Notes: generated from the letters alone by a model not told the origin. A DNA stretch of 64,000 nt from Pseudomonas mucidolens (GCF_900106045.1 NZ_LT629802.1:2604001-2668000); one strand, 5' to 3'. Counted from the first letter of the stretch, positions 10,758-20,535 are shown. Numbers and translations are program-made.

Positions 10758-11569
10758 GCTGCGTTCCTCTTGGCCTTGCGCTGCGCCATGATGCTGATGC
10801 ACAGCATGATGATCGACAGCAGAGTCATCAGCGTCGCCACCACGGCGATCAAGGGATCGATCTCGGAGCGCAGCGAACTGAACATGCGCTTGGTCAGGGT
10901 TGAGCTGTCACCGCCACTGATAAACAACGAGATCACCGCTTCGTCCAGGGAAATGGCAAAGGCGAACATCGCGGCGGCAATCACCGAAAAGCGAATCTGT
11001 GGCAACGTCACATCAAAAAACGCCCGCAGCCGGGTGGCGCCGAGGATACAGGCTGCCTGTTCCTGGGTCATGTCGTAGCTGCGCAGCCCCGCACTGACAT
11101 TGATCACCACATAGGGCAAGGCCAGCAGCGTATGCGCCAGCACCAGTCCGGGGATGGTGTTGTTCAGGTCGAAGCGCGCGTAGACAAAAAACAGGCCAAT
11201 GGCGATAAAGATCGTTGGCACGATCATTGGTGCCAGCATCAGGCCGCGCAGCACGCCCGAGAGGCGCGACTGGGTGACATGCAGCGAATACGCTGCCGCT
11301 GTGCCCAGGGAGGTGGCCAGCAGCATGGTCAGCGTGGCGGTGATGAGCGACACCTTGGTTGCCGTGCGCCACTCCAGCGACGCGAAGTAGCTGAAAAATG
11401 GCTCGATACTGAACGACTTGGGCGGAAAGCTCAGGTAGCGCGCATCGGACAACGACATCGGGATCACGATCAGCGTCGGCAGCACCAGAAACAGCATGGT
11501 CACCAGCACCAGCAAGTACAACCAGGAGGCGCGCACCGCCCCTGTCAGGTTTTGTTTGAATCGACTCAT
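10754..11569 (-). CDS. ABC transporter permease, PotC-like
   Basis: Inner-membrane permease of a spermidine/putrescine-type importer, about 271 residues and six helices, with the EAA-type loop GATRLRAFFDVTLPQIRF. ATG at 11569 is preferred; a GTG four codons upstream (11581) would overlap the preceding gene. Its stop overlaps the start of the (2Fe-2S) oxidoreductase gene by ATGA, so transport and oxidation genes form one transcription unit. Confidence 0.88.
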   Translation of the reverse strand: MSRFKQNLTGAVRASWLYLLVLVTMLFLVLPTLIVIPMSLSDARYLSFPPKSFSIEPFFSYFASLEWRTATKVSLITATLTMLLATSLGTAAAYSLHVTQSRLSGVLRGLMLAPMIVPTIFIAIGLFFVYARFDLNNTIPGLVLAHTLLALPYVVINVSAGLRSYDMTQEQAACILGATRLRAFFDVTLPQIRFSVIAAAMFAFAISLDEAVISLFISGGDSSTLTKRMFSSLRSEIDPLIAVVATLMTLLSIIMLCISIMAQRKAKRNAA

Positions 11570-11573
11570 GGTC

Positions 11574-12455
11574 TCACTCACTGCGCCGGCCGAGGCCCGC
11601 GCTCTTCTTGACGATAAACAACATAAGCAAGGTGGTTACCAATAGCACCACACCCAGCGACGACGCAGCCCCCCAGTTGGCGTACATCGACACGTCGCTC
11701 TCGATCCGCATCGAAATCATCTGCACCTTGCCACCGCCCAACAAGGCCGGGGTGACGTAGAACCCGAGGGTGATCACGAACACCAACGTTGCCCCGGCGG
11801 CCAGACCCGGCAGCGATAGCGGAAGGAACACATCGCGAAAGGCTCGCGATGGCGATGCCCCGAAGGCCGCAGCAGCCTGGTTGTAGATCGGGTCGATGCT
11901 CTTCATCGACGCGAACAGCGGCAGGATCATGAAGGGCAACATGATGTGCACCATGCCGATTACCGTACCTGTCAGGTTATGCACCAACTGCAACGGGACA
12001 TCGGTGATGCCCAGGCTCATCAACAAGTCATTGGCCATGCCGCGTCGCTGCAGGATGATCAGCCAGGCATAGGTACGTACCAGCAGCGAGGTCCACAGCG
12101 ACACCAGCAGCAGGCCCATCGCCAGGTTGGCCAGCCAGCGCGGCCCCTTGATCATGAAATACGCATAGGGATAACCGATCAGCACGCAGGCGACGGTGAC
12201 GATGATGCTGATCTTGAAGGTCTGCACAAAGGTCAGCACGTAGATCGGTTCCAGCAGACGGGTGTAGTTCTCCACCGTCAGTTCGCCATTGGCATCAAAA
12301 AGCGACAACCAGAACAACCAGCCGATCGGCAGCACGAATGTCAGCAGTACCAACAGCAGCGCCGGCAGCCCCGAACCGAACAGGTACCAGCGATTGCGCC
12401 GTTCTGCGCTACGCAACTCGCGCACATTGCGCGCACCTGATTCGGCGCGGCTCAT
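11574..12455 (-). CDS. ABC transporter permease, PotB-like
   Basis: 293 residues, six hydrophobic helices; EAA loop near FGASPSRAFRDVFLPLSLPG. Partner of the PotC-like permease that follows 4 bp later and of the ATPase upstream, whose stop overlaps this ATG (ATGA at 12452-12455). Together they form the membrane pore of an importer for a polyamine-like or amino-acid-derived cation. Confidence 0.88.
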   Translation of the reverse strand: MSRAESGARNVRELRSAERRNRWYLFGSGLPALLLVLLTFVLPIGWLFWLSLFDANGELTVENYTRLLEPIYVLTFVQTFKISIIVTVACVLIGYPYAYFMIKGPRWLANLAMGLLLVSLWTSLLVRTYAWLIILQRRGMANDLLMSLGITDVPLQLVHNLTGTVIGMVHIMLPFMILPLFASMKSIDPIYNQAAAAFGASPSRAFRDVFLPLSLPGLAAGATLVFVITLGFYVTPALLGGGKVQMISMRIESDVSMYANWGAASSLGVVLLVTTLLMLFIVKKSAGLGRRSE

Positions 12456-13534
12456 TGCTCGTCTCCAACCACCAGCGTGTCTTGCAGATGCAGGCCCAAC
12501 ACCACGGCTTCGCCACGCGTCGGCAGGCGGTTGCTGGCAGAGCTACGGGTTGGCCGGCGGATGGCCACGGCCATGCCCTCACCCAGGTCGATCTGCACCA
12601 GTTGGCTTTCACCCTGGAAAATGACATCGGTGACATGACCGTGCAACAGGTTGCAATCGCTGGCATCGGCCGTCACGAACTGCAGTTTTTCCGGACGCAC
12701 CACCAGGCTCGGGTTCTTCAACCCAGCGATTGCGCTGGCTGCGCGCAAGGGGCGTCCCTGGAACTGCACCTGGCCGCCGTGCAGCGTGACAGGCAGGCAG
12801 GAAGACTCGCCGACGAACTCGGCGACAAACCGGTTCGACGGGCGCTCATAAAGATTGATCGGCGTGTCGACCTGGCGAATCTGCCCCTTGCTCATCACCG
12901 CGATGCGGTCCGACATGGTGAGGGCTTCACGCTGATCATGGGTCACGTAGACCACGGTCATCCCCAGACGCTCGTGCAGGCGGCGCAATTCCAGCTGCAT
13001 GGTTTCGCGCAAACGCTTGTCGAGGGCCGACAGTGGCTCATCCATCAGCAGGATCTTGGGTTCGAATACGATAGCGCGGGCCAGGGCGATACGTTGACGC
13101 TGGCCACCGGACATTTCGGTGATGCCACGCTCGATCAGGTGATCCAGCTCCACGGTGGCCAGCGCTTGTTCGACTCGCTGGCGAATGTCGGCACGGTTGT
13201 AGCCACGCAACTTCAGCGGATAGGCGACGTTCTGAAACACGTTCATGTGAGGGAACAGTGCATAGCTCTGGAACATCATGCCGACGTCACGCTTGTGCGG
13301 AGGCTCGAAGATCATCTCACGGCCGCCAAAGCGAATACTGCCGGCATCGGGGCGGACAAACCCGGCCAACGCCATCAACAGCGTGGTCTTGCCGGAACCG
13401 GAGGAGCCCAGCAAGGACAGGAACTCGCCACTCTTGATCGACAGCGAGACATCATCCAACGCAGCAAAGCTGTCGTAGGTCTTGGTCAGGTTCTCGATGT
13501 CGATGGACATTGAAAGTTTAGGGTCTTCGGACAT
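12452..13534 (-). CDS. ABC transporter ATP-binding protein, PotA-like
   Basis: About 360 residues: ATPase domain with Walker A GSSGSGKT (43-50), signature MSGGQRQRIALARAI, Walker B ILLMDEPLSALD and the switch histidine in VTHDQ, then a C-terminal TOBE domain (from ~residue 245) as in PotA. ATG at 13534 gives MSEDPKLS; an internal ATG at 13510 (MSIDIENL) would give a more compact start. Energises the PotB/PotC-like pair. Confidence 0.88.
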   Translation of the reverse strand: MSEDPKLSMSIDIENLTKTYDSFAALDDVSLSIKSGEFLSLLGSSGSGKTTLLMALAGFVRPDAGSIRFGGREMIFEPPHKRDVGMMFQSYALFPHMNVFQNVAYPLKLRGYNRADIRQRVEQALATVELDHLIERGITEMSGGQRQRIALARAIVFEPKILLMDEPLSALDKRLRETMQLELRRLHERLGMTVVYVTHDQREALTMSDRIAVMSKGQIRQVDTPINLYERPSNRFVAEFVGESSCLPVTLHGGQVQFQGRPLRAASAIAGLKNPSLVVRPEKLQFVTADASDCNLLHGHVTDVIFQGESQLVQIDLGEGMAVAIRRPTRSSASNRLPTRGEAVVLGLHLQDTLVVGDEQ

Positions 13535-13631
13535 GCTCACACTCGGCGCAAATCGGACGCTTCGCGTCCTTTTTATCGTAGATCGGGCGCCATGGGCGCC
13601 CCACCCCACTTCTCAAACTGCACGCAACAGA

Positions 13632-14666
13632 TCAGTTGGCCAGGAACAAGGCGAATCGCTGGCGAACAGCTTCCTGATTCTTGACCCACCATTGCGGAGA
13701 CACCGCGACCACCTTGTCGATGTTCTGCGGCGACGTCGGCAGGCGCGCAGCCAGTTGCTCGGTAATGATCGGCAGCTCATAGGCTTTCGCGTTCACTGGC
13801 GAGTACGGAATCAGCGTGGCCAGCATCGCCTGGCTTTCAGGCTTCATGATCTGGGCAATCAACTTCATCGCCAGCGCCTTGTTCGGTGCACCCTTGGGAA
13901 CGACCAGGCAATCATGGCTCAACAGCGCCCCGTCGAAGCTGTAGTCGACTGGCTCACCGCTGGCCTTGACCTCACTGACCCGACCATTCCAGATCGCCAG
14001 GAAATCCACTTCACGACTGCGCAACAATTGCGCCGAGTCGGCCCCTGCGCTCCACCAGTTGACCACCTGGGGCTTGATGCGCGCGAGCACCTTGATCGCA
14101 CGCTCGACATCCAACGGATACAGGTCCTTGGGCGCCACACCATCACCCAGCAAGGCCGCTTCCATGGTGAGCCAGGGCTGACGGTACAGGGCGCGCGCGC
14201 CCTTGACCTGCGGGTCGAAGAATTGCTGCCAGTTCTTCGCCACGGGTGCTCCGCTGTCCTCAGCCCAGGCCACCACCGTGGCGTACGCGTGACTGGCAAT
14301 CCAGTGGCTGCTGACCACCGTCTTGTCGACATGCGTGGCATCGATCACCGAGTAGTCCAGCGGTTCGACCAGCCCTTCCTGTTGAGCCTGGGCGCACTCG
14401 GTACTGCCCAACTCCACCACATCCCACTTCGGCTTGCCCGACATCACCTGCGCACGAACGGCGGCCAGGCCGTCCATGTTGTCTTCCTTGATCGTGACAC
14501 CCAACGCCTTCGCGGCGGGCTCCAGATAAGCCTTGCGCTCGGCGTCCTGCAAGGCGCCTCCCCAACCGGAGAAGGTCACGCTGTCCGCCAGCACAGAGGC
14601 ACTTGCGCCCAAGGCCAACACCGCAGCAACTGAACCCTGCAGAAGGCTTTTCTTGATGATACTCAT
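13632..14666 (-). CDS. ABC transporter substrate-binding protein, PotD-like (paralogue 1)
   Basis: 344 residues with a Sec signal peptide (about residues 1-25, ending ASASVLA) and the mature start DSVTFSGWGGALQDAERKAY. It is a periplasmic type-2 binding fold protein of the spermidine/putrescine class. It is the close sister of the next upstream protein over its full length, sharing for example GGALQDAERKAYL, DNMDGLAAVRAQVMSGKP and SAQLLRSREVD. It lies ~100 bp upstream of the ATPase. Two tandem binding proteins feeding one permease suggests two related ligands. Confidence 0.88.
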   Translation of the reverse strand: MSIIKKSLLQGSVAAVLALGASASVLADSVTFSGWGGALQDAERKAYLEPAAKALGVTIKEDNMDGLAAVRAQVMSGKPKWDVVELGSTECAQAQQEGLVEPLDYSVIDATHVDKTVVSSHWIASHAYATVVAWAEDSGAPVAKNWQQFFDPQVKGARALYRQPWLTMEAALLGDGVAPKDLYPLDVERAIKVLARIKPQVVNWWSAGADSAQLLRSREVDFLAIWNGRVSEVKASGEPVDYSFDGALLSHDCLVVPKGAPNKALAMKLIAQIMKPESQAMLATLIPYSPVNAKAYELPIITEQLAARLPTSPQNIDKVVAVSPQWWVKNQEAVRQRFALFLAN

Positions 14667-14679
14667 AGAGATACCTTTA

Positions 14680-15711
14680 TCAATTCTGGATGAACAGATC
14701 GAATCGACGCTGGACTTCAGCCTGATGCGCCTGCCACCAGACCGGGTCGAAAAACACAACCTTGTCGATGTTGGCCGGAGCAGTCGGCAAGGTGGCGGCC
14801 ATCGCAGCCGGAATGATACCGGTATCGTAGGCCTTGACGTTGATGGGCGGATTCGGGATCAGGGTCACCAGGGTCGCCTGGCTATGGGGCTTCATGATTT
14901 CAGCCACCAGCTTCATCGCCAACTCTTTGTTCGGGGCACCCTTTGGCACGACCACACAGTCGTAATCGACCAGCGCATAGTCATAGGTGTAGTCAACGGC
15001 ATCACCGGACTGCTTCAGCTCGTCAACCCGGGATGCCCAGATCGCCAACGCATCCACTTCGCGGCTGCGAAGCAACTGTGCAGAGTCGGTGCCGCTGCGC
15101 CACCAGTTGACCACTTGCGGCCTGATGCGCTCCAACACCTTGAAGGCACGATCGACGTCCAGCGGATAGAGCGCCTTGGGCGATACACCATCGGCAATCA
15201 GGGCCAGTTCGAGCGTGGTATAGGGCTGCCGGTACATGGCTCGTGAAGCTTTCACTTCGGGGTCAAAGAAGGCTTTCCAGGTTTTCGGCGTGCTCTCGCC
15301 CGCATCGTTCGCCCAGGCCAGCACGGTGGAATAGGCGTTACTGGCAATCCAGTTTTTGCCATAGAAATTCGCGGCCACGCCCTCGGTACTGATCACCGAG
15401 TAATCCAGCGGCTCGGTCAGGCCTTGCTCCTGCGCCATCACACAATCATTGGACGCCAGTTCAACCACGTCCCACTTCGGCTTGCCCGACATCACCTGGG
15501 CACGCACCGCGGCCAGGCCATCCATGTTGTCTTCCTTAATCTTGATCCCCAGCGCAGCCTCCGCCGGTTTGAGATAGGCCTTGCGTTCAGCATCCTGCAA
15601 CGCCCCTCCCCAGCCAGCAAAGGTTACGGTACCCGCCGCCTGCACCTGGGCAACGGAAAACAAGGACATGGCAAACGCTACACCCGCCATTCGCTTATTG
15701 ATTGATCGCAT
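14680..15711 (-). CDS. ABC transporter substrate-binding protein, PotD-like (paralogue 2)
   Basis: 343 residues; signal peptide ~1-23 ending VQAAG, mature protein GTVTFAGWGGALQDAERKAY. ATG at 15711 was chosen over TTG at 15717. It is a tandem duplicate of the protein encoded 14 bp downstream. Both keep the inter-domain motifs, and differences are spread evenly, so both look functional rather than one being a relic. Part of the same importer. Confidence 0.88.
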   Translation of the reverse strand: MRSINKRMAGVAFAMSLFSVAQVQAAGTVTFAGWGGALQDAERKAYLKPAEAALGIKIKEDNMDGLAAVRAQVMSGKPKWDVVELASNDCVMAQEQGLTEPLDYSVISTEGVAANFYGKNWIASNAYSTVLAWANDAGESTPKTWKAFFDPEVKASRAMYRQPYTTLELALIADGVSPKALYPLDVDRAFKVLERIRPQVVNWWRSGTDSAQLLRSREVDALAIWASRVDELKQSGDAVDYTYDYALVDYDCVVVPKGAPNKELAMKLVAEIMKPHSQATLVTLIPNPPINVKAYDTGIIPAAMAATLPTAPANIDKVVFFDPVWWQAHQAEVQRRFDLFIQN

Positions 15712-15848
15712 TTTCAACTCCTGAGCTTATTGTAATTAGACAGTTGAATCGAACGCCGGGCGTTGCTGCCCACCTGCTTGTTGTTATATCGGGAGACGTT
15801 TTCCGCCATCCTCTCTTGTCGCTTTTTGAAGCCGTCACGCGTGTCTGT

Positions 15849-17186
15849 TTATCGCGCATCCTTGAAGCGATACCAGACATACGCCATCCGTTGCCCCACG
15901 CGCAAGAACGGTTGAAACGGAAAACGCTTGGGACTCCTGTGGAGAAAATCGATTGAGGTGGGCCGTGAATCACCCGCCACCATTTGAGCCAGGCGCTTGC
16001 CGGTCTGCACGGAAAACGACACGCCGCTACCGGCGTAACCGCCGCCGGAAAACACATTGTCCAGGCCTGGGACCTTACAAATGAACGGTAACGAGTTTTC
16101 GCTCACCGCGACCCAGCCGCCCCAGTTGTAATCCACCGCAATTCCACGCAATGCCGGAAACTTGCGGCACAACGCGTCATGCAGGTTTTGTCGGTGCCGG
16201 GGATGTTCCGCGTCGCGTCCGGTGATGGCGCTGCGCCCGCCGAACAGAATGCGATCATCCGGCAAGCGGCGGTAATACGAGAGCAAATTGCGCGTATCAA
16301 ACATGCATTCACTGCCGACCAGGCTCTGTTGTTTCTCGTCGGCGGTTAAAGGACGCGTGACGATGATTTGCGAGTGAACCGGGAGCACCCGTCCAGCGGT
16401 GGCTTTGTTCAGCGCCCCGGAGGTATAGCCATTGGTGGCTACCACCACCTGGCGCGCAGTGACCACCCCACCCGGCGTCACCAGACGATGATGACCATTG
16501 TCGCTGTGCCAGTCGGTCACCGGCGAGGCGACATGCACCTTGACCCCGGCGGCACGCGCCATGCGATGGATACCCCAGGCCAGCTTCAGCGGATGCATCG
16601 AAAACCCGTCGGGCATATACAGCGCACCGAATGACTCGGCACCGCCATGCACGGCATGCACTTGCGTGTCACTGACAAACGTTGCGCCGTACTTCAATAC
16701 CTCGTTATAGAGGCCCACTTCACGCTTGAGCCCGTCAACATGGCGTGCATGGCTGGCGACCTTGTAGACGCCATCCGGCTGCACGTCGCAATCGATCTGA
16801 CCTTCCCGAATCAGACCACGCACGGTATTCAGGCCTGCGGACATTTCCTCGAAATAGGCTTTCGCCTCGCTTGCGCCATAACGCTGGATCAGCTCCGCCA
16901 GCGGCACACGACCACCGGAAATGCGCGCAAAGCTGCCATTGCGCCCACTGCACCCCCACGCGACCTGATTCGCCTCCAACACCACTGCGCGAATTCCATG
17001 CTCACGGGCCAGATGCAGCGCACAACTCAGCCCCGTATAACCGGCACCAATGATCGCTACCTCGACATCCATGGCCCCGTTGACCGGGCCATCATCCTGG
17101 GGAGCGGACCCTGCGGTATCCACCCAATAGGATGCTGAATGTGGCATTCCGACGCCAGGATGAGTGTTGATCAGAGGATCGTACAA
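15849..17186 (-). CDS. FAD-dependent amine oxidoreductase (gamma-glutamylputrescine oxidase/PuuB-like)
   Basis: 445 residues, DAO superfamily: FAD-binding GAGYTG at 47-52, GCSGRNGSFARISGGR, and C-terminal FSGGGYAGSGVSFS near the flavin. PuuB-like enzymes oxidise a primary or secondary amine, releasing an aldehyde, ammonia or amine and reduced flavin. The start is TTG at 17186, supported by GGAGAG six bases upstream and by the typical YDPL N-terminus of this family. It is the first gene of the minus-strand catabolic run, so its upstream AT-rich region (17190-17300) probably holds the operon promoter. Confidence 0.82.
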   Translation of the reverse strand: MYDPLINTHPGVGMPHSASYWVDTAGSAPQDDGPVNGAMDVEVAIIGAGYTGLSCALHLAREHGIRAVVLEANQVAWGCSGRNGSFARISGGRVPLAELIQRYGASEAKAYFEEMSAGLNTVRGLIREGQIDCDVQPDGVYKVASHARHVDGLKREVGLYNEVLKYGATFVSDTQVHAVHGGAESFGALYMPDGFSMHPLKLAWGIHRMARAAGVKVHVASPVTDWHSDNGHHRLVTPGGVVTARQVVVATNGYTSGALNKATAGRVLPVHSQIIVTRPLTADEKQQSLVGSECMFDTRNLLSYYRRLPDDRILFGGRSAITGRDAEHPRHRQNLHDALCRKFPALRGIAVDYNWGGWVAVSENSLPFICKVPGLDNVFSGGGYAGSGVSFSVQTGKRLAQMVAGDSRPTSIDFLHRSPKRFPFQPFLRVGQRMAYVWYRFKDAR

Positions 17187-17426
17187 TTTACTCTCCGTAT
17201 CGCTGTGCGATTTATAAATATCACTTAATTGAAATAATCATACACTTATTGATTCATGTCAACCTATTATCAGATCACAAAAATCGTCTTGCACGCTTTT
17301 TAGGGGAGATTGGTTTTTATGGATCGCGCGCGCGCACCGATCGTCCCGGGGAGGGATGGCTGCTTGGGCACTTTCGGCTACCCTACCTTTCGGTCGCCGG
17401 GCACCCACCAAGCTAAGGGACACTGT

Positions 17427-17618
17427 ATGAAAACTGTCGAGGCAAACCGCTTGAAGATCTGGCAGGCGCCTGCAGGGTTTTTCCTCGACGCCGGATCACC
17501 GATCTCGGCCTTTGACAAGGTCGCTCGCGTGGTCCTGGAAACGGGCTATTCGCCTCAGGAAATTCACAGCCCCCTGTGGAGTGAGGCGTTCCCGGCGCTT
17601 GAGGGAAACTACCCTTAG
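17427..17618 (+). pseudogene. Short protein resembling the N-terminal half of DUF7079
   Basis: 63 codons from an ATG with AAGGGA upstream. The pattern RLKIWQAPAGFFLDA...VARVVLETGYSPQEIHSPLWSEAFPAL follows the start of DUF7079 proteins, small soluble proteins of unknown function, but stops about halfway along the usual ~110-130 residues. It sits in a patchwork of gene scraps, so I read it as truncated. It could also be a short functional ORF. Confidence 0.35.
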
Positions 17619-17639
17619 GACTGAGGACTTGCATCAAGA

Positions 17640-17840
17640 CTAAAACAACGCTCAGGAGGTGCTCTGCGGGGCCAACCGTTTGGCATTGTGCTCAAGGCGT
17701 CGCTGATCGCGCGGATCGACGTACTGGAAGATGTACTAAAAAATCGTGGCTGTACGAGGTGATCCGCAGGGATCAGTTCCTCCAGCAAGACCGGAAACAA
17801 GCTGGTCTGGCTGCAGGACTCTGCTTGGATGTAAGCCATA
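17640..17840 (-). pseudogene. IS1182-family transposase N-terminal fragment
   Basis: From the ATG at 17839 the minus strand reads MAYIQAESCSQTSLFPVLLEE and continues LIPADHLV, the recognisable opening of IS1182-type transposases. Similarity then stops abruptly at about 17755. What follows, in another frame, reads YVDPRDQRRLEHNAKRLA to a stop and looks like the tail of an unrelated small protein. The rest of the transposase (~450 residues) is missing. Confidence 0.6.
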
Positions 17841-17843
17841 ACG

Positions 17844-17881
17844 AAAAATGCCCCGTATCTTTCGATACGGAGCATTTTTTT
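17844..17881. terminator. Strong hairpin with A/T flanks (possible bidirectional terminator or IS end structure)
   Basis: AAAAATGC-C-CCGTATC, loop TTTC, GATACGG-A-GCATTTTTT: 15 paired bases with one mismatch, T-run on the plus strand and A-run on the other. It sits immediately upstream of the IS1182 transposase start, so it may be part of the insertion element's left end that blocks read-in transcription. Confidence 0.6.
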
Positions 17882-18010
17882 GAGCGCCGCGCAGAGTGCC
17901 AGGTTTTCACACAGTCTGCGTAGGTGGTTTGTGCAGAGTACTCCTGATCCAATCAAGACTGTAAAACATCACCACTGCCCTCGATATTCAAGCCTTCCTC
18001 AAATGCATAC

Positions 18011-20203
18011 TTAGAAATCGATAGTTCCCGAGAATTTCACCAAGCGTGGGTCACCCTGCGAGAGGTAGCCGCCGTTTGCCGAGGCCCAGTAGTTCTTGTC
18101 GGTAATGTTTTCCAGGTTGACGCGCAACGTCAGGTCTTTCTCCACGAGTTTCATTTTATAACGTGCACCAGCGTCGAAACGGTTCCATGTAGGCAAGCTC
18201 AGGTTGTTAGCCTGATCAGCGTACTGCCCGCCCGTGCGCAACATCCTTGCGCTGAGAGCGGCACCTTCGATACCCGGAACATCCCAATCTACGCTGGCAT
18301 TGAGCTGAAACGTTGGCACGCCAATGGCGTGATTACCATCGTTGAGACCGCCTGCGGTTTTTTTGAGTTCAGACGTCATGCGGGTACCGCCGGCCATCAA
18401 CCGGAGGCCTTCGATTGGCTCGCCGAAAACGCTGATCTCTAGCCCTTTGTTGACCTGTTCCCCATCACGCACATAGAGCTTGCGCGCGTTGTCGACGTAG
18501 CCATCGGAAGGTTTCTCGATGCGGAAAACACCCAAGTTGGCACCGAAGGTTTGCATGTCCAGCTTGATACCCGCTTCCAACTGTTTTGTGCGGCCAGGGG
18601 GAAAGGCTTCGCCCAGGTTCGTGACACCTGTACCGGACGCCACTGGCCCTTTTGCAAGGCCTTCGATTCTGTTGGCGTAGAGCGACACGCTCTCCACAGG
18701 CTTGTACACGATGCCGTAAACAGGCGTGGTAATGGCTTCATCGTAGATAGTGCTACGACTGCCATCGTTTGCTGGATTGGCTACACCGTTTGAAGTGCTG
18801 CCATCGTACTTATAGTTTTCGACACGCAGCTGCTGACGGCGGACACCATAGGTGACCAGCAATTTGTCATCGAACAAGCCCAACGTGTCGGAAATCGCCA
18901 GGCTACGGTTGCGGGTTTTGCCGGTCACCCCGGGATCACCCATTTTACCGCCAGTGCTGGACACCGCAGTCGGCTTAGGAAGCGCCGGGGTGTTGTAAAT
19001 ATTGCTATTCCCGGTAACGGGACGATAGAACGTGTACGCGTTTTCCTGCTCGGTCCAGATCGTTGAGCCCCCGATCGCAATCTGGTGGGAAATAGGGCCA
19101 GTGTTAAAGCGCCCGTTCAACCCTCCACTGAACGTTGTATTGTCTTCATTGTGGGGAATTTCTGAGCCACCGATCGTAGCTACGCCGTTATTGCCCACCA
19201 GTGTCGGGGTGGCGTATATCCCGGTTTCTCGGGTGTGCTTTGCTCCACCAGCAAGGTATGCCGTCCAGTTTTCGTTCAGATCCCAATCGCCACGAATCAT
19301 GCCGAAGGTGTCTTCCGTTTCGGAGTAGGTCCAGTCCTGTCCATAATTGTGGCTAGCGCGTGGAGCAGTGGGAATGCGGGTGACGTTCCCGATATTCACA
19401 GAATTACGCAGTCCATTGACACGCTGTTTCTGATACCCAAAATCGCTGGAAACGCGGAAGTTATCACCTCGATAGTCCAAGCCCGCAACGAACAACTTTG
19501 TGCGCTGATCCTGGTTGTCGATCGCTGTTTCACCTTCCCGCTGGCTCAGGTTTAACCTGGCGCCAAACCGGTTATCCTCGCCGAATCGCTGCCCGATATC
19601 CAAATGCTCGCCAATGCGGCCATCGCTGCTGATGTCCTGCGTGTAGCGACGAGTCGGCACATCCTCTGCGCGCTTGGGCTGCAAGTTGACTCCGCCCCCA
19701 AGACCCGAGCCCGTCGGACTGACACCGTTGATAAACGCGTTGGGGCCTTTGAATACCTCGACACGCTCGATAGCATCCGTCGATAGAATTTGACGCGGTA
19801 AAACGCCATACAACCCATTGTAGGAAATGTCGTCGCTGCTAAGCGGCAAGCCTCGAATCACGAACACTTGAGATTGGTTACCAAACCCATAGGATTGACG
19901 TACCGACGGATCGTTGAGAAGCACATCACCCACGTCTTCAGCTTGTTGATCCCCAATCAGCGTTGAGGTGTAACTGGTCATCACGAACGGGACATCCATG
20001 TTGTCCTGATTTCCCAGCACCCCCATCTGGCCTCCCCTCGCCACCTGACCACCCGCATAGGGCGTGGGTAACGTGTTGGAATTAGGGTTGATCGCATCGG
20101 CAGTAATGTCGGTCACTCCCAATTCAATAGGTTCTGCCGCCTGGGTAAGAAAACTGACTGAGCAGCATGCAGCAAGCAACGTAAGGCGAGATGGAAATAG
20201 CAT
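18011..20203 (-). CDS. TonB-dependent siderophore receptor
   Basis: 730 residues: signal peptide (~1-23, CCSVSFLTQAAE), plug domain with MTSYTSTLIGDQQAEDVGDVL and the GGGVNLQPKRAED segment, then a beta-barrel ending in the aromatic terminus KFSGTIDF. No N-terminal signalling domain is present, so it is a simple transporter rather than a FpvA-type transducer. It imports a ferric siderophore (ligand unknown) across the outer membrane. Start at ATG 20203; a further upstream frame extension is open. A Fur-like sequence lies ~40 bp upstream. Confidence 0.9.
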   Translation of the reverse strand: MLFPSRLTLLAACCSVSFLTQAAEPIELGVTDITADAINPNSNTLPTPYAGGQVARGGQMGVLGNQDNMDVPFVMTSYTSTLIGDQQAEDVGDVLLNDPSVRQSYGFGNQSQVFVIRGLPLSSDDISYNGLYGVLPRQILSTDAIERVEVFKGPNAFINGVSPTGSGLGGGVNLQPKRAEDVPTRRYTQDISSDGRIGEHLDIGQRFGEDNRFGARLNLSQREGETAIDNQDQRTKLFVAGLDYRGDNFRVSSDFGYQKQRVNGLRNSVNIGNVTRIPTAPRASHNYGQDWTYSETEDTFGMIRGDWDLNENWTAYLAGGAKHTRETGIYATPTLVGNNGVATIGGSEIPHNEDNTTFSGGLNGRFNTGPISHQIAIGGSTIWTEQENAYTFYRPVTGNSNIYNTPALPKPTAVSSTGGKMGDPGVTGKTRNRSLAISDTLGLFDDKLLVTYGVRRQQLRVENYKYDGSTSNGVANPANDGSRSTIYDEAITTPVYGIVYKPVESVSLYANRIEGLAKGPVASGTGVTNLGEAFPPGRTKQLEAGIKLDMQTFGANLGVFRIEKPSDGYVDNARKLYVRDGEQVNKGLEISVFGEPIEGLRLMAGGTRMTSELKKTAGGLNDGNHAIGVPTFQLNASVDWDVPGIEGAALSARMLRTGGQYADQANNLSLPTWNRFDAGARYKMKLVEKDLTLRVNLENITDKNYWASANGGYLSQGDPRLVKFSGTIDF

Positions 20204-20535
20204 CGAGTGAGTACCTGCGGGAAAACGGTAAGCCAATAGCGTGAATGCTAATGATTCGCAGATATATTATCTCTACCAAGGGGCACATTTCCATAAAAGA
20301 TTTGGAAAGCGGTTTCGTCAGCGTCGAGTGCATCAGCGTCTGATCCTCACGCACGTTGGGCTACCTTGGGCATCTCGGGTCGGTCGAGCATTAAGCCGCT
20401 GGAGGAGTTGCGAAGAAACGCTCTTCGCAACTAGCGACCAAGAGCGGACATACAGCCGCCAAGAAGCTACTGCACCGTTGGCTTGAACCGAGATCACACA
20501 GCTGCTCGCAGGCCATTTTCGGCAATGCATTGCCG
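20204..20535. other. Intergenic region between receptor and methyltransferase
   Basis: 332 bp without a convincing gene. It contains the Fur-like site and, at 20406-20432, an 11-bp perfect inverted repeat (AGTTGCGAAGA / TCTTCGCAACT, 5-nt loop) without a T-run, so its role is unclear. It may be an RNA hairpin or a repeat remnant. Confidence 0.5.
20243..20263 (-). promoter_or_regulatory. Fur-box-like sequence upstream of the siderophore receptor
   Basis: Plus strand reads GAATGCTAATGATTCGCAGAT. The core AATGATTCGCA matches the frequent Pseudomonas Fur-site half pattern, and iron-repressed control would be expected for this receptor. Symmetry is imperfect. Confidence 0.45.

Noticed and set aside
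12338..13513. Plus-strand open frame of 391 codons
   Set aside because: Antisense to the PotA-like ATPase with all its motifs in place; shadow frame.
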